Shown here: one piece after another, positions 1 to 11,019 of the stretch
Position numbering within the stretch: the first letter of the stretch is position 1
Layout: every line of letters starts with the position of its first letter
Origin: Eonycteris spelaea
Taxonomy: Eukaryota > Chordata > Mammalia > Chiroptera > Pteropodidae
Assembly (NCBI GenBank): GCA_003508835.1
Contig: PUFA01000684.1
Span: 1-64,000 of the forward strand
Length of the DNA stretch: 64,000 bases
Reading direction: 5' to 3'
Notes under the pieces: model-generated
Seen by the model: only the letters and a program-made list of their open reading frames with translations
Databases searched by the model: none
What the model was told of the DNA's origin: nothing
Translations under genes and position numbers: made by a program

Positions 1-1480
1 TGCAGAAGAACATTAATTTGTACACAATAGTTGAATAAATATCAATACATAATTTAAAATTTATATATTAGAAAAGTTTCTAGAGGAATAAAATCTAGAG
101 TGAGTTTTGTGAATTGGTTCTGAGGGTTCTACAATCTGTTCTCTAATTTGATTGTATTTAAAGACACTAATAACTAGTTTCAATAGACAAGAGAACACTG
201 ATAGTCCATGACATGATATAGCAAATACAGATATGCAAAATTTTATAATTGGATACTCTTGATCAAATATTTATAAGAGGCAAGGTTCTGGGTGACCATG
301 TACTTGTTACCATAGAAAAAATTGTCAAACTAACAAGTATATTGAGATTAGATGATTGCTCCTAATAGCACTGGACAAAGCAGAGAAAGAAAAGAATGAG
401 CTCAGAGCTTCAGATTTCTACCTAAATAAGGCCACATAAATAACTTGAATGTTTTATGTCCGCTTTCCCCCAAAAAAACATTTTTTAGTTGCAGAGCGGA
501 GATTACTGGAAACAAAGACTAAAGTCTAATCTTGGGAGTGATTAAATTACATTACAAATTGAATTTCCAACTTCACAGATGCCTGCTTTTAAAGTAAAGA
601 CACTGATTAGGAAGGACTGGAATTTTGAAACAGAAATTGGAAAATATAAACCTATTCTGACAAAGCTGAAGTTATTAAAGCACTAAACTCTTCTGAGTCT
701 TTATTTCCAGTAGAATCAACTCTCCCTTCCACCTGAGGAGTTTAACTCTGTTTTAGCTGAGTAATTTTTAATGGACTCTCCTCATCGCCTCTCAGTCTTT
801 TGACTAAGATCAAATATAATGGCCTCTCCTAAGGTATCTAATTTATAAGACACTGCTGATTCATAGTACAACCTGCCCCTACTAACACATTTGCTTCTAG
901 ATTTATAACAACTTAAATAATAGTAGGACTCAAAAAGTGATGCACAATTATGGCTCATGCTAATGTGTGTACACTCCAAAAGAATGACCTTTTACCATGA
1001 AATTTTATATGAACAAAAATCCAGAGAGTATGTGTGATAATGGGTATTAAGTTTGTAGGATTATGGTGAGAGTAACATAAACTTTGAACATTTTAAATTT
1101 ATTGATATGAGCACTCTAAGCACAGATTATGGATTTAATGTTGTATCTCATGGAGTTTTAAAATGTTTTAACAATTTGGTTGGTTGAGAGAAACATGGAT
1201 CAAAAAGATGGTCACAGTAAAATGAAGTTGAAATGCCAGAATAGCATTTCTATACTACAAAGGGAGGTATCCAAATGCTTAGGGATGTTGGGCTGTTAGA
1301 GTGTAAGGATCAATAAAGACATGTTAACTCAACCTGGAGAGTACAAATGATATAACTTTTTGCTACAACTGTGAGAAAACAAATTTATGAGGGGAGGCCC
1401 AGTATCCATGAAGAGCTTTGTGGTTACTCTTTTCTGTAAGTCAGATATTACAGTGGGAAATGTTACTACTGAATTGAATT
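1..1480. other. No recognisable gene or repeat
   Basis: AT-rich sequence without a supported ORF, RNA gene or repeat signature that I can name. Short open frames on both strands have no recognisable domains. It may be unique intergenic sequence or the unrecognisable upstream (gag) part of the ERV-L fragment that begins near 1,490. Confidence 0.5.
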
Positions 1481-2079
1481 AAATTAGGTTAATTTAATCC
1501 TGTAGGGGCAGGATCAGGTCCTGCCATTTAATTGCAGAAGACAAGGTAGATTTTGGTTGAACAGAAGACACAGAACAGTAATCAGAATTATCTGACTCAC
1601 AGACACCTATAGTGTTGGCTAATAGATCATAGTGTTCTAAAAGTGAAATAGATGAGCAGCCTACTAAATAGCCCATCAAACAATCCCCAGACTTGGGCCA
1701 GCTTATAGATTCAGGTATAACCCCTTGAAGAAGAGTTCGAATCCTCCTGGGAAACACCCCACTACACAGCCAAAAATTATAGTCTTAGTCTTTCTCTCAG
1801 CCTTCCCAAAAGGACAATGACCTTTTTATAGGGTACCTGTGCACTGGCAAAAAGTAAATAATCAGACTTTAGGGGGATTTATTGGACACCAACTCTGTAC
1901 AGATGCGAATTCCAGGAGATACAAAACATGCTGTGGTCCACCAGTCAGAGAAGGGACTCATGGAAGTTAGGTGATTATTGCAGTTTTACTTCAATTCCAT
2001 TACCCAGTTGGATCAATGAGTTCCTAAACACATTCTGTTTATTTCCCAAGTTCCAGAATACATAATTGTAATAACATAC

Positions 2080-2960
2080 TCAGCACTGATATAATACCCC
2101 AGTGGTTCCCTGACCTGTGAAGTAGGAGCTATTATGGTGGGAAAGGCCAAGTGGAAGGCAGTGGAGCTATCTCTCCATAAGAAAATAATAAACCCAAAGC
2201 AGTGTTGTATTTCAGGAAGGACTGCAGAGACTACTGCCAGCACACTTGTAAAGTTTAGGGGTAGTGATTCCCATCATATCCTCATTCAACTCGTTTATTT
2301 GACTTGTGCAGAAAAAAAAAATACAGATCTTGGCGAACGACAGTGGATTATTAAAATCTTAAATAGCTGGTGACTCTAATCACAGCTGCTGTTCCAAATG
2401 TGGTTAAATGGCTTGAGCAAATTAACACATACATTAATATCACACATCCTACTATAAATCTGGCAAATATCTCATTATTGATACTTATTATTAAAGACTA
2501 CCAGAAATAGTTTACTTTCAGCTGCCCAATTCGGCAGTTCATCTTTACTGTCCTTAGGAGTATATGAACTTTTTAGGCCTATATTATAGTTTTGTTAATA
2601 AGGAACTTGATTGCCTTTTCCTTCTATTAAGACATCACAGTGGCCATTATATTAATGGCATTATGCTTATTGGAACTCGGGAACAAGAAGTGGAAACTAA
2701 TCTAGACTTATTGATGAGACATTTGTGTGTCAGAGGGTGAAAAATAAATTTGACAAAAGTTCAGGTACTTTCCATATCGTGGAAAATTTTAGGGTCCAGT
2801 GATATGAAACATTAAAATATTGCTTCTAAAATAACAGATAAGTTTTTTTAAAAAAATCTGTTCCTTGCTACAACCAAAAGAGAGACACAGTGCCTAATAG
2901 GCCTCTTTGGATTTTGGAGGCAATGTATTCCTCATTTTGGTTTAGTACTATGTCTTATTT
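2080..2960 (+). pseudogene. ERV-L reverse transcriptase remnant
   Basis: Retroviral reverse transcriptase of a class III ERV. It would copy the element's RNA into DNA, but this copy is dead. The longest open piece (2,134-2,373) matches the N-terminal fingers region that begins with a conserved 'GKAKWK..EL' segment. The polymerase motif survives at 2,648-2,659 as Y-I-N-G instead of Y-x-D-D, so both catalytic aspartates are lost. Downstream, a segment with 'EQEVET.LDLL' and a broken thumb region (2,880-2,960) can still be read across several frame changes. Integrase remnants follow at 4,080. No restored reading frame is implied. Confidence 0.75.
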
Positions 2961-2969
2961 GCCAAGTAA

Positions 2970-3720
2970 CTGTTAATTCTGGGGAAACTCCAGAACAGAA
3001 GAAGGTGCTACAAGGGCTCCAGGCTACTTTGAAATGCTGCTCTACCACTTGGCCATATTATCCAGAAGATCCAATGGTGCTTGAGTGGCAGATAGAGCTA
3101 CTGTTTGGAACTTTTGCCAGGCCCCATTGAGAGAATCACAGAACAGACTATTGGGATTTTGAAAGCAAAGCCTTGCCATCCACTGCTGATGACTACTTTT
3201 ATTTTTTTTTTAAGGAAATAGCTTTTGGCTTGGTACTGGGCCTCAGTAGAAACTAAATACTTAACTATGAGACACCAAGTTATCACTTAACCTGATTTAT
3301 CATCATGAATTTAGTATTGTCTGACCCAACAAACCAATAAATTGGCCATGCACAGAGCATTTTATCATAAAATGGAACTGTTATAATAACATTGAGCTTG
3401 ATCAGGACTTGAGGGTACAAATAAGTTACATGATGAAAGGGTCCACATGTCATGGCTCCCATATTTAACATATATTTTTCCTGCTCCTAGCTCGAACTTA
3501 TGGCCTCATTGGGAGTTTCCTACCATCATTTTACTAAGAAAGAAAAAAAAAAACCTCAGAGCTGATTTAAAAATGGTTATGTATGATACACAGGCACTAT
3601 CCCAAAGTTGATAGCCCCTATTTGGCCTATCCCTGAGGGACTGCATGAAGGAAAATTCTCTCAGTGGCAGTGCACTATGCACCTGATTGCTTACCTTGCT
3701 TGTAAAAAGGTAAAATGATT
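2970..3720 (+). pseudogene. ERV-L connection and RNase H remnant
   Basis: This segment lies between the reverse transcriptase and integrase remnants, where RNase H belongs. Around 3,540-3,700 a degraded RNase H-like stretch is visible ('cctgagggactgcatgaagg' followed by a 'SQW'-like codon run). No continuous frame exceeds about 60 codons. The assignment rests on position in pol plus partial similarity and is weaker than for the flanking domains. Confidence 0.5.
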
Positions 3721-4079
3721 AGACATATAATTATACATTGATTTATGGGCTATGGTTAATGGTTTGGGAGAACAATCAGGAACTTGAAAGGAATGCAATG
3801 GGAAAATAAGTGACAAGAAGTCCTGGGGATGAGATATGTGGATATATCTCTCTGCAATGGACAAAATATATAAAGATATTTGTGTACCATATGAATGTTC
3901 AGCAAAGAGTAACTTCAACAGAAGTTTTAATTAAGTGTACAGGATGACCTGTTTTATAGATACCAGTCATCTCTCTCATCAACCATCCTTCTTATTATTC
4001 AGTGGACTCATGACAAAGTAGCCATAATGTGAAAATATGTAAGCTATGTTTGGTCCCAAATACATTGATTTTACTCATC

Positions 4080-4540
4080 AAGGCTGACATAGTTATGGCC
4101 ACTGCTGAGCACCCAATCTACCAGCAGCAGAAACCAACAGTGAGCCTAAATATGGCATTATTCCTTAAGATGATCAGACAGCTACTTACTGACAGGTAGA
4201 TTTACTTTGGACTGGTTTTATCATGGAATATGCTTCATTCAGTTCTTATAGAATAGATATTCTGGTTGTGGATTTGCCTTCCCTGCATGCAATGTCTCTG
4301 CCAAAAACTACCATTTGTGGATTTATAGAATGTCTTATCCCCCATAATGGCATTCCATATAGCATTGCTTCCGATCAAAGAAACTCATTTCACAGCAAGT
4401 AAAGTGTAGCAATGGAACCATGATAATGGAATTCACTAATCTTATACATTGTCCTTCATTCTGAAGCAGCTGGCTTAAAAATATAGGAATGGCTTTATGA
4501 AAGCTCAGTTACAGTGATTCCCCACCACTGTGGTGGCATT
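4080..4540 (+). pseudogene. ERV-L integrase core remnant
   Basis: Remnant of the retroviral integrase, the DDE-type enzyme that joins proviral DNA to the host chromosome. Codons for all three catalytic positions can still be recognised in broken frames: a 'QVD' at about 4,194-4,202, an 'SDQ' at about 4,371-4,379, and a 'HSEAAG' at 4,457-4,474. A zinc-binding N-terminal region probably precedes it near 4,080. Stops occur within the core (for example near 4,280 and 4,400), so no protein can be made. Similarity fades after about 4,560. Confidence 0.75.
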
Positions 4541-4619
4541 CCAAATGCTAAATATATTATGGGATATGTCTCAGGAAGCATGCTGATAAAGGACAATATT
4601 TGTATATAATGACTAAGGA

Positions 4620-5760
4620 ATTTTAAATATTTATAAAAAATAAACTATGCAAATACAGAAGAGTTCACCAACTACTGCTAAGCTATACTAGGTGCTATTC
4701 AGAGTAGTAATGAGAAACTGACAAGCTATGAACACAATGTTAAAATACTATGTGTGATATAGCCAGGAGGAATCTTTGGTAGTTTACAAAAAGGCTTTAT
4801 TACCTACAGTGAAAGAGCAGACACAATCAAACTTTCAGCTGAAGTTCTAATAGAGGTATAGAGCTCCAAAATCATTTAAAGCTTAGCTGAGTGAGGTCAC
4901 TATGGTAGAGTATGATCTATTTTGGGGAAAATATAGGACTTTGAAACAGGATAAGGATAACAGGATAAGACCATGGCAGAATCCTCTGAAACACTACAGT
5001 TTGTAAATGTGGCACACTATTTCATGGTAACAACTTTTAATTTCTCCATGGTGAAAGGCTCTTCAGAGTTCCAGGGAGTACAAGGTAAGAAATGCACCCA
5101 TCTGGAACTGCTCCACCTCCTTTCTTGGCTAGGCTGATAATTAGTATTATATAACAAAAATAAAACAAGTAAGGGAAATTCTTGGCTTCATAAAGGGAGA
5201 AAAAGTGTGTATAATTATGAAGTCTTAAGAATAACACATTATTAGCAAGAACAAAGGGAGTACCATTGGAATTAAAATGTAACGGTGATTAAGGGTGCTA
5301 GAATTTTAAAACTGGATATGCAAGAATCCATTGCATGGAAGACACTTCCTTAGAATACATTATTGAATATTTTGGGAAGGCTCATAGGTGATGAAGAAAA
5401 TTCTTGACTTAAGTGATTCTTAGAGGCCTGCAGAAAAAAATGGTAAACTCCGAGTATATAGAAATGTCCAAGTTGCTGTAGCAAACAACAGAGGAAAGAA
5501 TAAAATGCTAATGGAAGTAGACATGTCTGAATGGATATATAATGCAAATTTGAAGACTCAGAGAGGATTATCTTCCACAGAAAGGCCTAGAGGAAACATT
5601 TATGAAAGCTATCAGGAATGTGTTCATTGAGAGAGTCATCGCATGACTGAGAATTTGCTTATAGCTCTTCCTTGCAGGGTAATACTGACTGAGGCTAATA
5701 ATATTTATGGGAATGACATGGCTCTGAAGTAATAGTGGCCAGTTTGTGGCACATACTATA
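4620..5760. other. Unassigned sequence between ERV-L and L1
   Basis: No domain or repeat that I can name. It may include the decayed 3' part of the ERV-L internal region (integrase C-terminus and beyond), but I cannot support this base by base. Confidence 0.4.
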
Positions 5761-5764
5761 TCAC

Positions 5765-6372
5765 TTACTCAAAAAAATTGAATATGGAATTACCATATGA
5801 TCCAGAGAAATTTAGCTACTTAGAATATATCCAAAATAAATGAAAGCAGGACCTCAAGCAGATATCTGTACATCCATGTTCATATAAGTAGTGTTCACTT
5901 AATTCAATAGACAAAAAGTGGAAATAACCCAAGTAACCATTGACAGATAAGTTAATAAACAAAATATGGTATATACATACAATGAAATATTATTGTCTTT
6001 AGAAGGAACAAAATTGTAATAGGTGCTACAACAACATGGATGAACCTTAAAAACATTATACTAAGCAAAATAAATCAGATACAAAAGGACAAATAGTATA
6101 TAATTTCATTTACATGAGGTACCTCGAATTGTCAAATTAATATAGACAAAAACTAGAAAAATGGTTACCAAGGGTTGAAGCGAGGGAGTAATGGGTAATT
6201 ATTTTTTATACAGTTTGAGATGATTAAAAATTTCTAGAGATAGTGAGGATGGTTTTTTAAAAAAATAATGTAAATGTTTTTAATGCCACTGCATTGTACA
6301 TTTAAAATGGATAAAATGGCAAATTTTATGTCGCGGATGTTTTATCACCATTTAAAAAAAAGAAAAATAAAC
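5765..6372 (+). mobile_element. L1 LINE 3' end (ORF2 C-terminus and 3' UTR)
   Basis: Matches the end of L1 ORF2: a 'GIEYGITI'-like start, 'accatatgatccag', then the 'ggaaataacccaagtaacc' and 'aatatggtatatacatacaa' blocks, then 3' UTR and an A-rich tail near 6,347-6,375. Divergence suggests an older L1M-type copy. It separates the two ERV-L fragments. ORF2 frames are broken. Confidence 0.85.
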
Positions 6373-6479
6373 AAAAACATGCAAGGTTATTGGTCCCTAT
6401 CATATTTTCTATTAATTTGCCAGTTGGATCACTGCATAAAAGCATGGCACATAGAGAATGACTGAAGATTAGTGCAAAG

Positions 6480-7700
6480 TTAACCAAAAAGTATTGACAA
6501 TCGTAGCTACTGTGCTGAATATGGTATTGCTATAGCATATTAATAAGTACTAAGATACATGGTATACAGCCACTGATATGGCTAATGCATTATTTTCAAT
6601 CTTAATTAGAATAAAAGACCAGAAATATTTTGTATTCACGTAGAGGGACAACAATATTTATTTACAGATCTGCCTCTGAACTTTGTTAAGTTTTCCATCC
6701 TTTGTCATAATGCACTCAAATAAATTGAGACTATCTAGACTTCCTACAGTCATCATACTGATAACTTACAGTAACAAAATTATGTAACTGATCATGAAAA
6801 ACAAAAAAGTGGTTAATCCAATCGAGGCTTTTATAAGATACACATGCTTTGTAAAATAAAAAAATAAATTATATGAAGCACAATGAGCAAGAAGTGGTTA
6901 GTCCACTAGAGGCATGGTAAGGCACATGTGCTTTAGAAGATAAAAAAAATAAATTGTATGAAGATTTGGTAATTTGCCACTTAATTAAAATTATTGGGAT
7001 ACAATCTCCAGGGACATGGATATCCCCTCCAAAGTAAATAAAAATAGGTGTATCTTGCATATCCTACCACAAAGAAGAGAGCACAACACCTAGTAGGCTT
7101 CTTTGGCTTCTTTGGCTTCATTGTCACCTAGAAGTTCTCCTATAGCTCACAAACTAGGTGATAATAAAGGCTGCATCTTTGAGTAGAGCCTGGAGCAGGA
7201 GGGGTCTTTGGAGTAGGTCTAGGCTATAGTGCAATCATCCTTGCCACTAAAGACATATGATCTCTTAGACACAATAATATTGATGAGATACTGCGTTTGG
7301 GCAAGCTCCAAAGTGATAGTCACAGTATAGACCATTGGAATTCTAGAGCAAATCTATGCCAACCACAGCATTGAATTATATTCTCTTTGAAGAACAGTTA
7401 TTGATATGACAGGGGGCCCTGATTAAAAAAAAATGTTTGACCATGGAGCACCAAATAACTATGTTTTTTAGATTTCCCATCATGAGTTGTGTTCTGTTAG
7501 ACACAACAAGTCATAAAATTGATGGATCCAAGAGCAGTTGACATTAAGATGGAAATGATACATCCAGCATCAATCAAGGAGAATCAGAGGACATAAGTAA
7601 AATACATGAGTTGGTAGCCCACGCCTCTACATTATCCACCACAGTTTCACTAGAATCTCTCCCCAAATTGTATCTATGGCTATATAGAAGATACTTAACC
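6480..7700 (+). mobile_element. Second ERV-L pol fragment (RT to RNase H)
   Basis: A second class III pol fragment. It includes the RT segment 'D-M-A-N-A' with 'ttttc' (about 6,575-6,605), the 'fingers to palm' stretch to 6,720, the post-YxDD segment (about 6,885-6,960, duplicated, see separate entry), the thumb/connection segment 'RRAQHLVGFFGF' (7,072-7,107) and RNase H-side sequence to about 7,690. It overlaps in pol coordinates with the 1,490-4,620 fragment, so these are two copies, not one element split by the L1. Heavily frameshifted. Confidence 0.7.
6791..6963 (+). repeat. Tandem duplication of about 86 bp within ERV-L RT
   Basis: Two adjacent copies (about 6,791-6,878 and 6,877-6,963) share the block 'agtggttartccamt.gaggc', an 'acatgtgcttt'-like middle and an A-rich 'aaataaattrtatgaag' end. 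The second copy aligns with the normal post-YxDD position of ERV-L pol; the first is extra. The copies have diverged clearly, so the duplication is old. Confidence 0.75.
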
Positions 7701-8045
7701 AGTTGAAAGAGAAGGAAATTGTAGCGGGTAAAGACCTAAAATAAATTAAAGGAGTATTACAATTACCTACAGCAGTTGTCCAGAAAAGTCAGTATAGAAG
7801 ATAATCTTCCAAGTGGTCCTGATTGTAATAAGCATACCTTATTATTCACTCTGTGTGAAAAGAGGCCATCTTCAAATGTTTCTTTGAACATCCAAATAAC
7901 ACAACAAAAATAATAAAATGAAAAAAATATAGGGCTTGTTCAGATAGATATAAAATATTTATGATCTTTAAAACAAATACCAAAATTAATATTTGAAAAA
8001 AGATTCATTGTGTAAAACATAAAAATCAAGATGTAAAATCTATTT
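7700..8045. other. Unassigned AT-rich spacer
   Basis: A-rich sequence between the ERV-L fragment and the HAL1/L1 block. I see no recognisable gene or repeat signature in it. Confidence 0.4.
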
Positions 8046-8499
8046 CCACAAAACTGGAATGGGATCTCTTCCACACTCCAACTGACCATGATACAACTGG
8101 ATAATACCTCTTAGAAAAAAGTTTATACACTTATTTGGAGCCCAGATTTTTGAAGCTGTTTCCCAGGGAACAAATCCAGATATCATGGTCTGGAAACCAT
8201 CAGGGCTTACTACTGTGGCCACACAGCACTCCATACAGTGCATACTTTTAAAGCTATTGCCTGAGGCTCTGGTTTCTAGTCAACCTGAAACTCAGTGATA
8301 AATGAGATTCCTCACCTTGGAACACTGACAGTGTCTTGGTACAATTTCACAAAGAGAAACTATTAAAAATAAATCAGGTTGTTTAGGAATCACAAAGGTT
8401 TAAGAGACAACCAAGAGCTAGAGAAAGGTTTGAAAATTAAGTTTAATCACCTATACACAGCCACTCCTTCAAGACTGAGAGAGATAGCTGTTTCACTTA

Positions 8500-9410
8500 A
8501 TACATCAAAACAAAAACAGAGAGTTAGACAAAATGAACAAAAAATATATTCCAAATGAAAGAACAAAACAAAATCTCTTAGACAACACACCTAAATTATA
8601 TGAAGATATGTAATCGACTGATAAAGAATTAAAAGTAATGGTTATAAAGATGCCCACTAAACTCAAGGGAAGGTTGAATAAATGCAGTGAGAACTTTGTG
8701 AAAACAATTGTGTGTGTGTGTGTGTGTGTGAAATAAAGTACCACTCAGAAGTCACAGAACTGAAGGATACAATAACAGAATTAAAATAACACCAGAGGAT
8801 TTCAACATCAGACTGGGTAATGCAGCAGAATGGATCAGTGAGCTGAAAAACAAAGCATTTAAACACACAGAGCAGCAAAATAATTGAAAGAATAGAACAA
8901 GTGAAGATGGCTTAAAGAACTTTGAGGCAACATCAACTAGAATAACATTAATGGGGTACCTGAAGGAGAGGAGAAAAAGTGGTAGAAACTTAAATGAAGA
9001 AATAATGGTTAAAAATTTCCTTAACCTGAAGAAGGAAATAGACATCCATGTAAAGGAGCCCATAGGGCTCCAGATAAGATGAACCCAAAGAGATCCACAC
9101 CAAGACAAAAATATCCAGAATAAAAGAGAGAAATCTGAAAAGTAGAAATTGATAAACAACTGTTACATACAAGGGAAATCTCATAAGACTATAAGCAACT
9201 TTTTCAGCAGAAACGTTGCAAGATAGGAGGAAATGGCTATGACATATTTAAAGTTCTAAAAGTAAGAATTACAACCAAGAATTATTCTACCCAGCAAAGT
9301 TATCATTCACAATTGAGAACATATGAAGAATTTTCCAGATGAACAAAATCTAAAAGGCATTCATGAGCATTTCAAACGTGCCTTACAAAAAATGTTAAAA
9401 GATGTCTTTA
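8500..9410 (+). pseudogene. L1/HAL1 ORF1 remnant
   Basis: Remnant of the L1 ORF1 RNA-binding chaperone, which coats L1 RNA in the retrotransposition particle. Recognisable parts are a lysine- and glutamate-rich N-terminal coiled-coil region (8,520-8,900), the 'GYLKERRKSG'-like segment at about 8,953 and the C-terminal block ending in 'YPAKLSFTIENI'-like codons near 9,285-9,325. It has multiple stops and frameshifts, and a (TG)n tract interrupts it at 8,709-8,730. No functional product is expected. Confidence 0.65.
8709..8730. repeat. (TG)n microsatellite
   Basis: Eleven consecutive TG units inside the L1/HAL1 ORF1 remnant. Confidence 0.95.
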
Positions 9411-9904
9411 AGTGGCAAAAATGTCACTGATTAAAAAGGAGAAATAAAAGTAAAAAAAAAAAATCTCACTTGTAAAAGTAAATACATAGTTTAAAATAAT
9501 GGATTAATCACATATAAAACTAGTATGAAAGTTAAAAGACAAAAGGGAGTACCATTAACTAAAACTCTAATAATTAGTTAAGGGATACATTTTTAAAATG
9601 TAAATTGTAGCATCCAAACATAAATACATGAGCAGTGAGTACAAATGTAGAAGTTGGAAATGTGTGTTCAGTTTAAGTTGTTTCTCAACTTATAATAGAC
9701 TCATATACATAGGAAGTTATATCTGAACCTCATAGTAAACACGAACAAAACTTAAATACACAAAAGAAAAATGAGAAAAAAAATCTAAACATAACATTAA
9801 AAATCATTAAACCAAAAAGGAAGAGAGAAAGGGAAGAAGAGAGCAAAACTATTAAAACAGCCAGAAAACAATTTAAAAAATGACAATAAGTACATGTGTA
9901 CGTT

Positions 9905-11000
9905 ACATGCTATTGAGTTTAACTCTGACTTCTGGTAACCCTGTGAATGAGTGATGTTCACAATGTCCTCTCCCTCAACATCCTTGCTTATCAGTAGACT
10001 CAGCCTATATCTTCATTTATAGAGTCAATTCATCTCATATTTGGTTCTCCTCTTTTCCTGCTGTCTTTGTCTTCATCATTGTCTTTCCAAAGAACACTGC
10101 CTTCTTCATGATGTGCCCAATGTAGAGAGCTTCAGTTTTGTCACTTTTGCCTCCAATGATGTTTCAGGATTAAATGGCTGTAGGATGCATTTGTTCTTCT
10201 TTCTAGTGGTCCAGGGTATGTGTAGAGCTCTCCTCCAACGCCATATTTTTAAATAAATCAATATTCTTTATCAGCCTTCATTACTGTGCAGTTTTTATAT
10301 CTCTACATAGTAATTGGGAATATGTGGCTATGAATGATTTTAGCTTTGATCTCTAATGAAATGTCTTTGCTATTGATGATCATTTCTAATTCTTCCATTG
10401 CCTGTGCTCAGATTCTCAGCCTTCTCTTGATTTCTTGGCTGCAAGTCTTCTTCATTTGAATTGGTGACTAATCATAAATCAAGGTAAGCAAAATCTTTTA
10501 ACAATTGTGATGACTTCATTGTCTGTATTAAAGTCGCGTGTGTCTTCTTAGCCATTGATTTTTGTCTTCTTAATGTTCAAATCAAATCTAGCTTTGTCAT
10601 GTCCTTCTTTCATTAGAAGTCATTTCAATTCTTTTGTACTTTCTGCTTGTAAGACAGTGTCATCTCTGTATCTTAAGCTATTAATATATCTTCCACGATT
10701 TTTGCTTCTTTTTCTGACACAGCCAGGTTTTTTGAGTGATATGTTCTACATACAGATTAAACATCAGGAGATAATTTCCCTTAGTCTGATCCTTACCTAT
10801 AGCAAAATCATTCTGTCTCTCCATATTTTATCATGACGGTGGCTTCCTATTCACATAAATGTTCCACATGACAATAATCAAAAGGCATACCCACTTTTTT
10901 CAGAATAACCTATAGCTTTTTATGATCCATTCAGTCAAAGACTTTACTATAGTCTATAAAACATAGACTAACCTTCTGTAAATAAACTAAATTTTCCCTT
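9905..11000 (-). mobile_element. RTE-clade (BovB-like) LINE, 3' half
   Basis: Read on the minus strand, this contains a decayed reverse transcriptase and C-terminus of an RTE-type LINE. It shows a 'VKSLTEWI' segment matching the 'tkAFDxVdh' region (about 10,925), 'NLYVEHI' (about 10,750, cf. 'FNLYAEYI'), 'L.YRDDTVLQAESTKEL' (about 10,645-10,690, the A-D-D motif turned to R-D-D), 'NIKKTKI' (about 10,565) and a C-terminal 'YIGHIMKKAVFFGK' (about 10,090). The 3' tail at 9,910-9,945 resembles the RTE/BovB tail. It lies antisense inside the old L1. RTE clade is well supported; the exact family is not. Confidence 0.75.
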
Positions 11001-11019
11001 CAAAATACATAGAATGTCT

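Larger units (their letters stand above)
1490..4620 (+). mobile_element. Decayed ERV-L (class III) endogenous retrovirus, gag end to integrase
   Basis: An old class III ERV internal region on the plus strand. In order, I can follow a gag/pro-like stretch (about 1,500-2,080), reverse transcriptase (about 2,080-2,960), connection and RNase H (about 2,960-3,720) and integrase (about 4,080-4,540). Every frame is broken by stops and frameshifts. No LTRs are recognisable at either edge. The order and wording of pol match the mammalian ERV-L type. Boundaries are approximate, and the first 600 bp is assigned mainly because it precedes pol in the right place. Confidence 0.75.
8050..9900 (+). mobile_element. 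Old L1/HAL1-like LINE: ORF1 region and inter-ORF spacer
   Basis: Plus-strand old L1 or HAL1. 8,500-9,180 corresponds to ORF1 (coiled-coil then RNA-binding part). 9,190-9,410 holds the conserved end block around 'gcagaaacgttgcaagat' and 'attattctacccagcaaag'. 9,410-9,900 is the spacer leading to ORF2. The body is interrupted at about 9,900 by an antisense RTE LINE and resumes near 11,020 with ORF2 endonuclease sequence, so this is one old L1 cut by an insertion. An antisense 135-codon frame here is a shadow of ORF1. Confidence 0.75.

Noticed and set aside
1715..1755. tRNA/SINE-like B box ('gttcgaatcc' near 1,735)
   Set aside because: No A box, acceptor-stem pairing or 3' SINE body around it. 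It lies where ERV-L gag-like sequence is expected and is best taken as chance similarity.
8505..9184. Antisense ORFs of 64-135 codons
   Set aside because: They lie opposite an L1/HAL1 ORF1 remnant; the F/L/S-rich composition is the shadow of K/E/A-rich codons on the plus strand.
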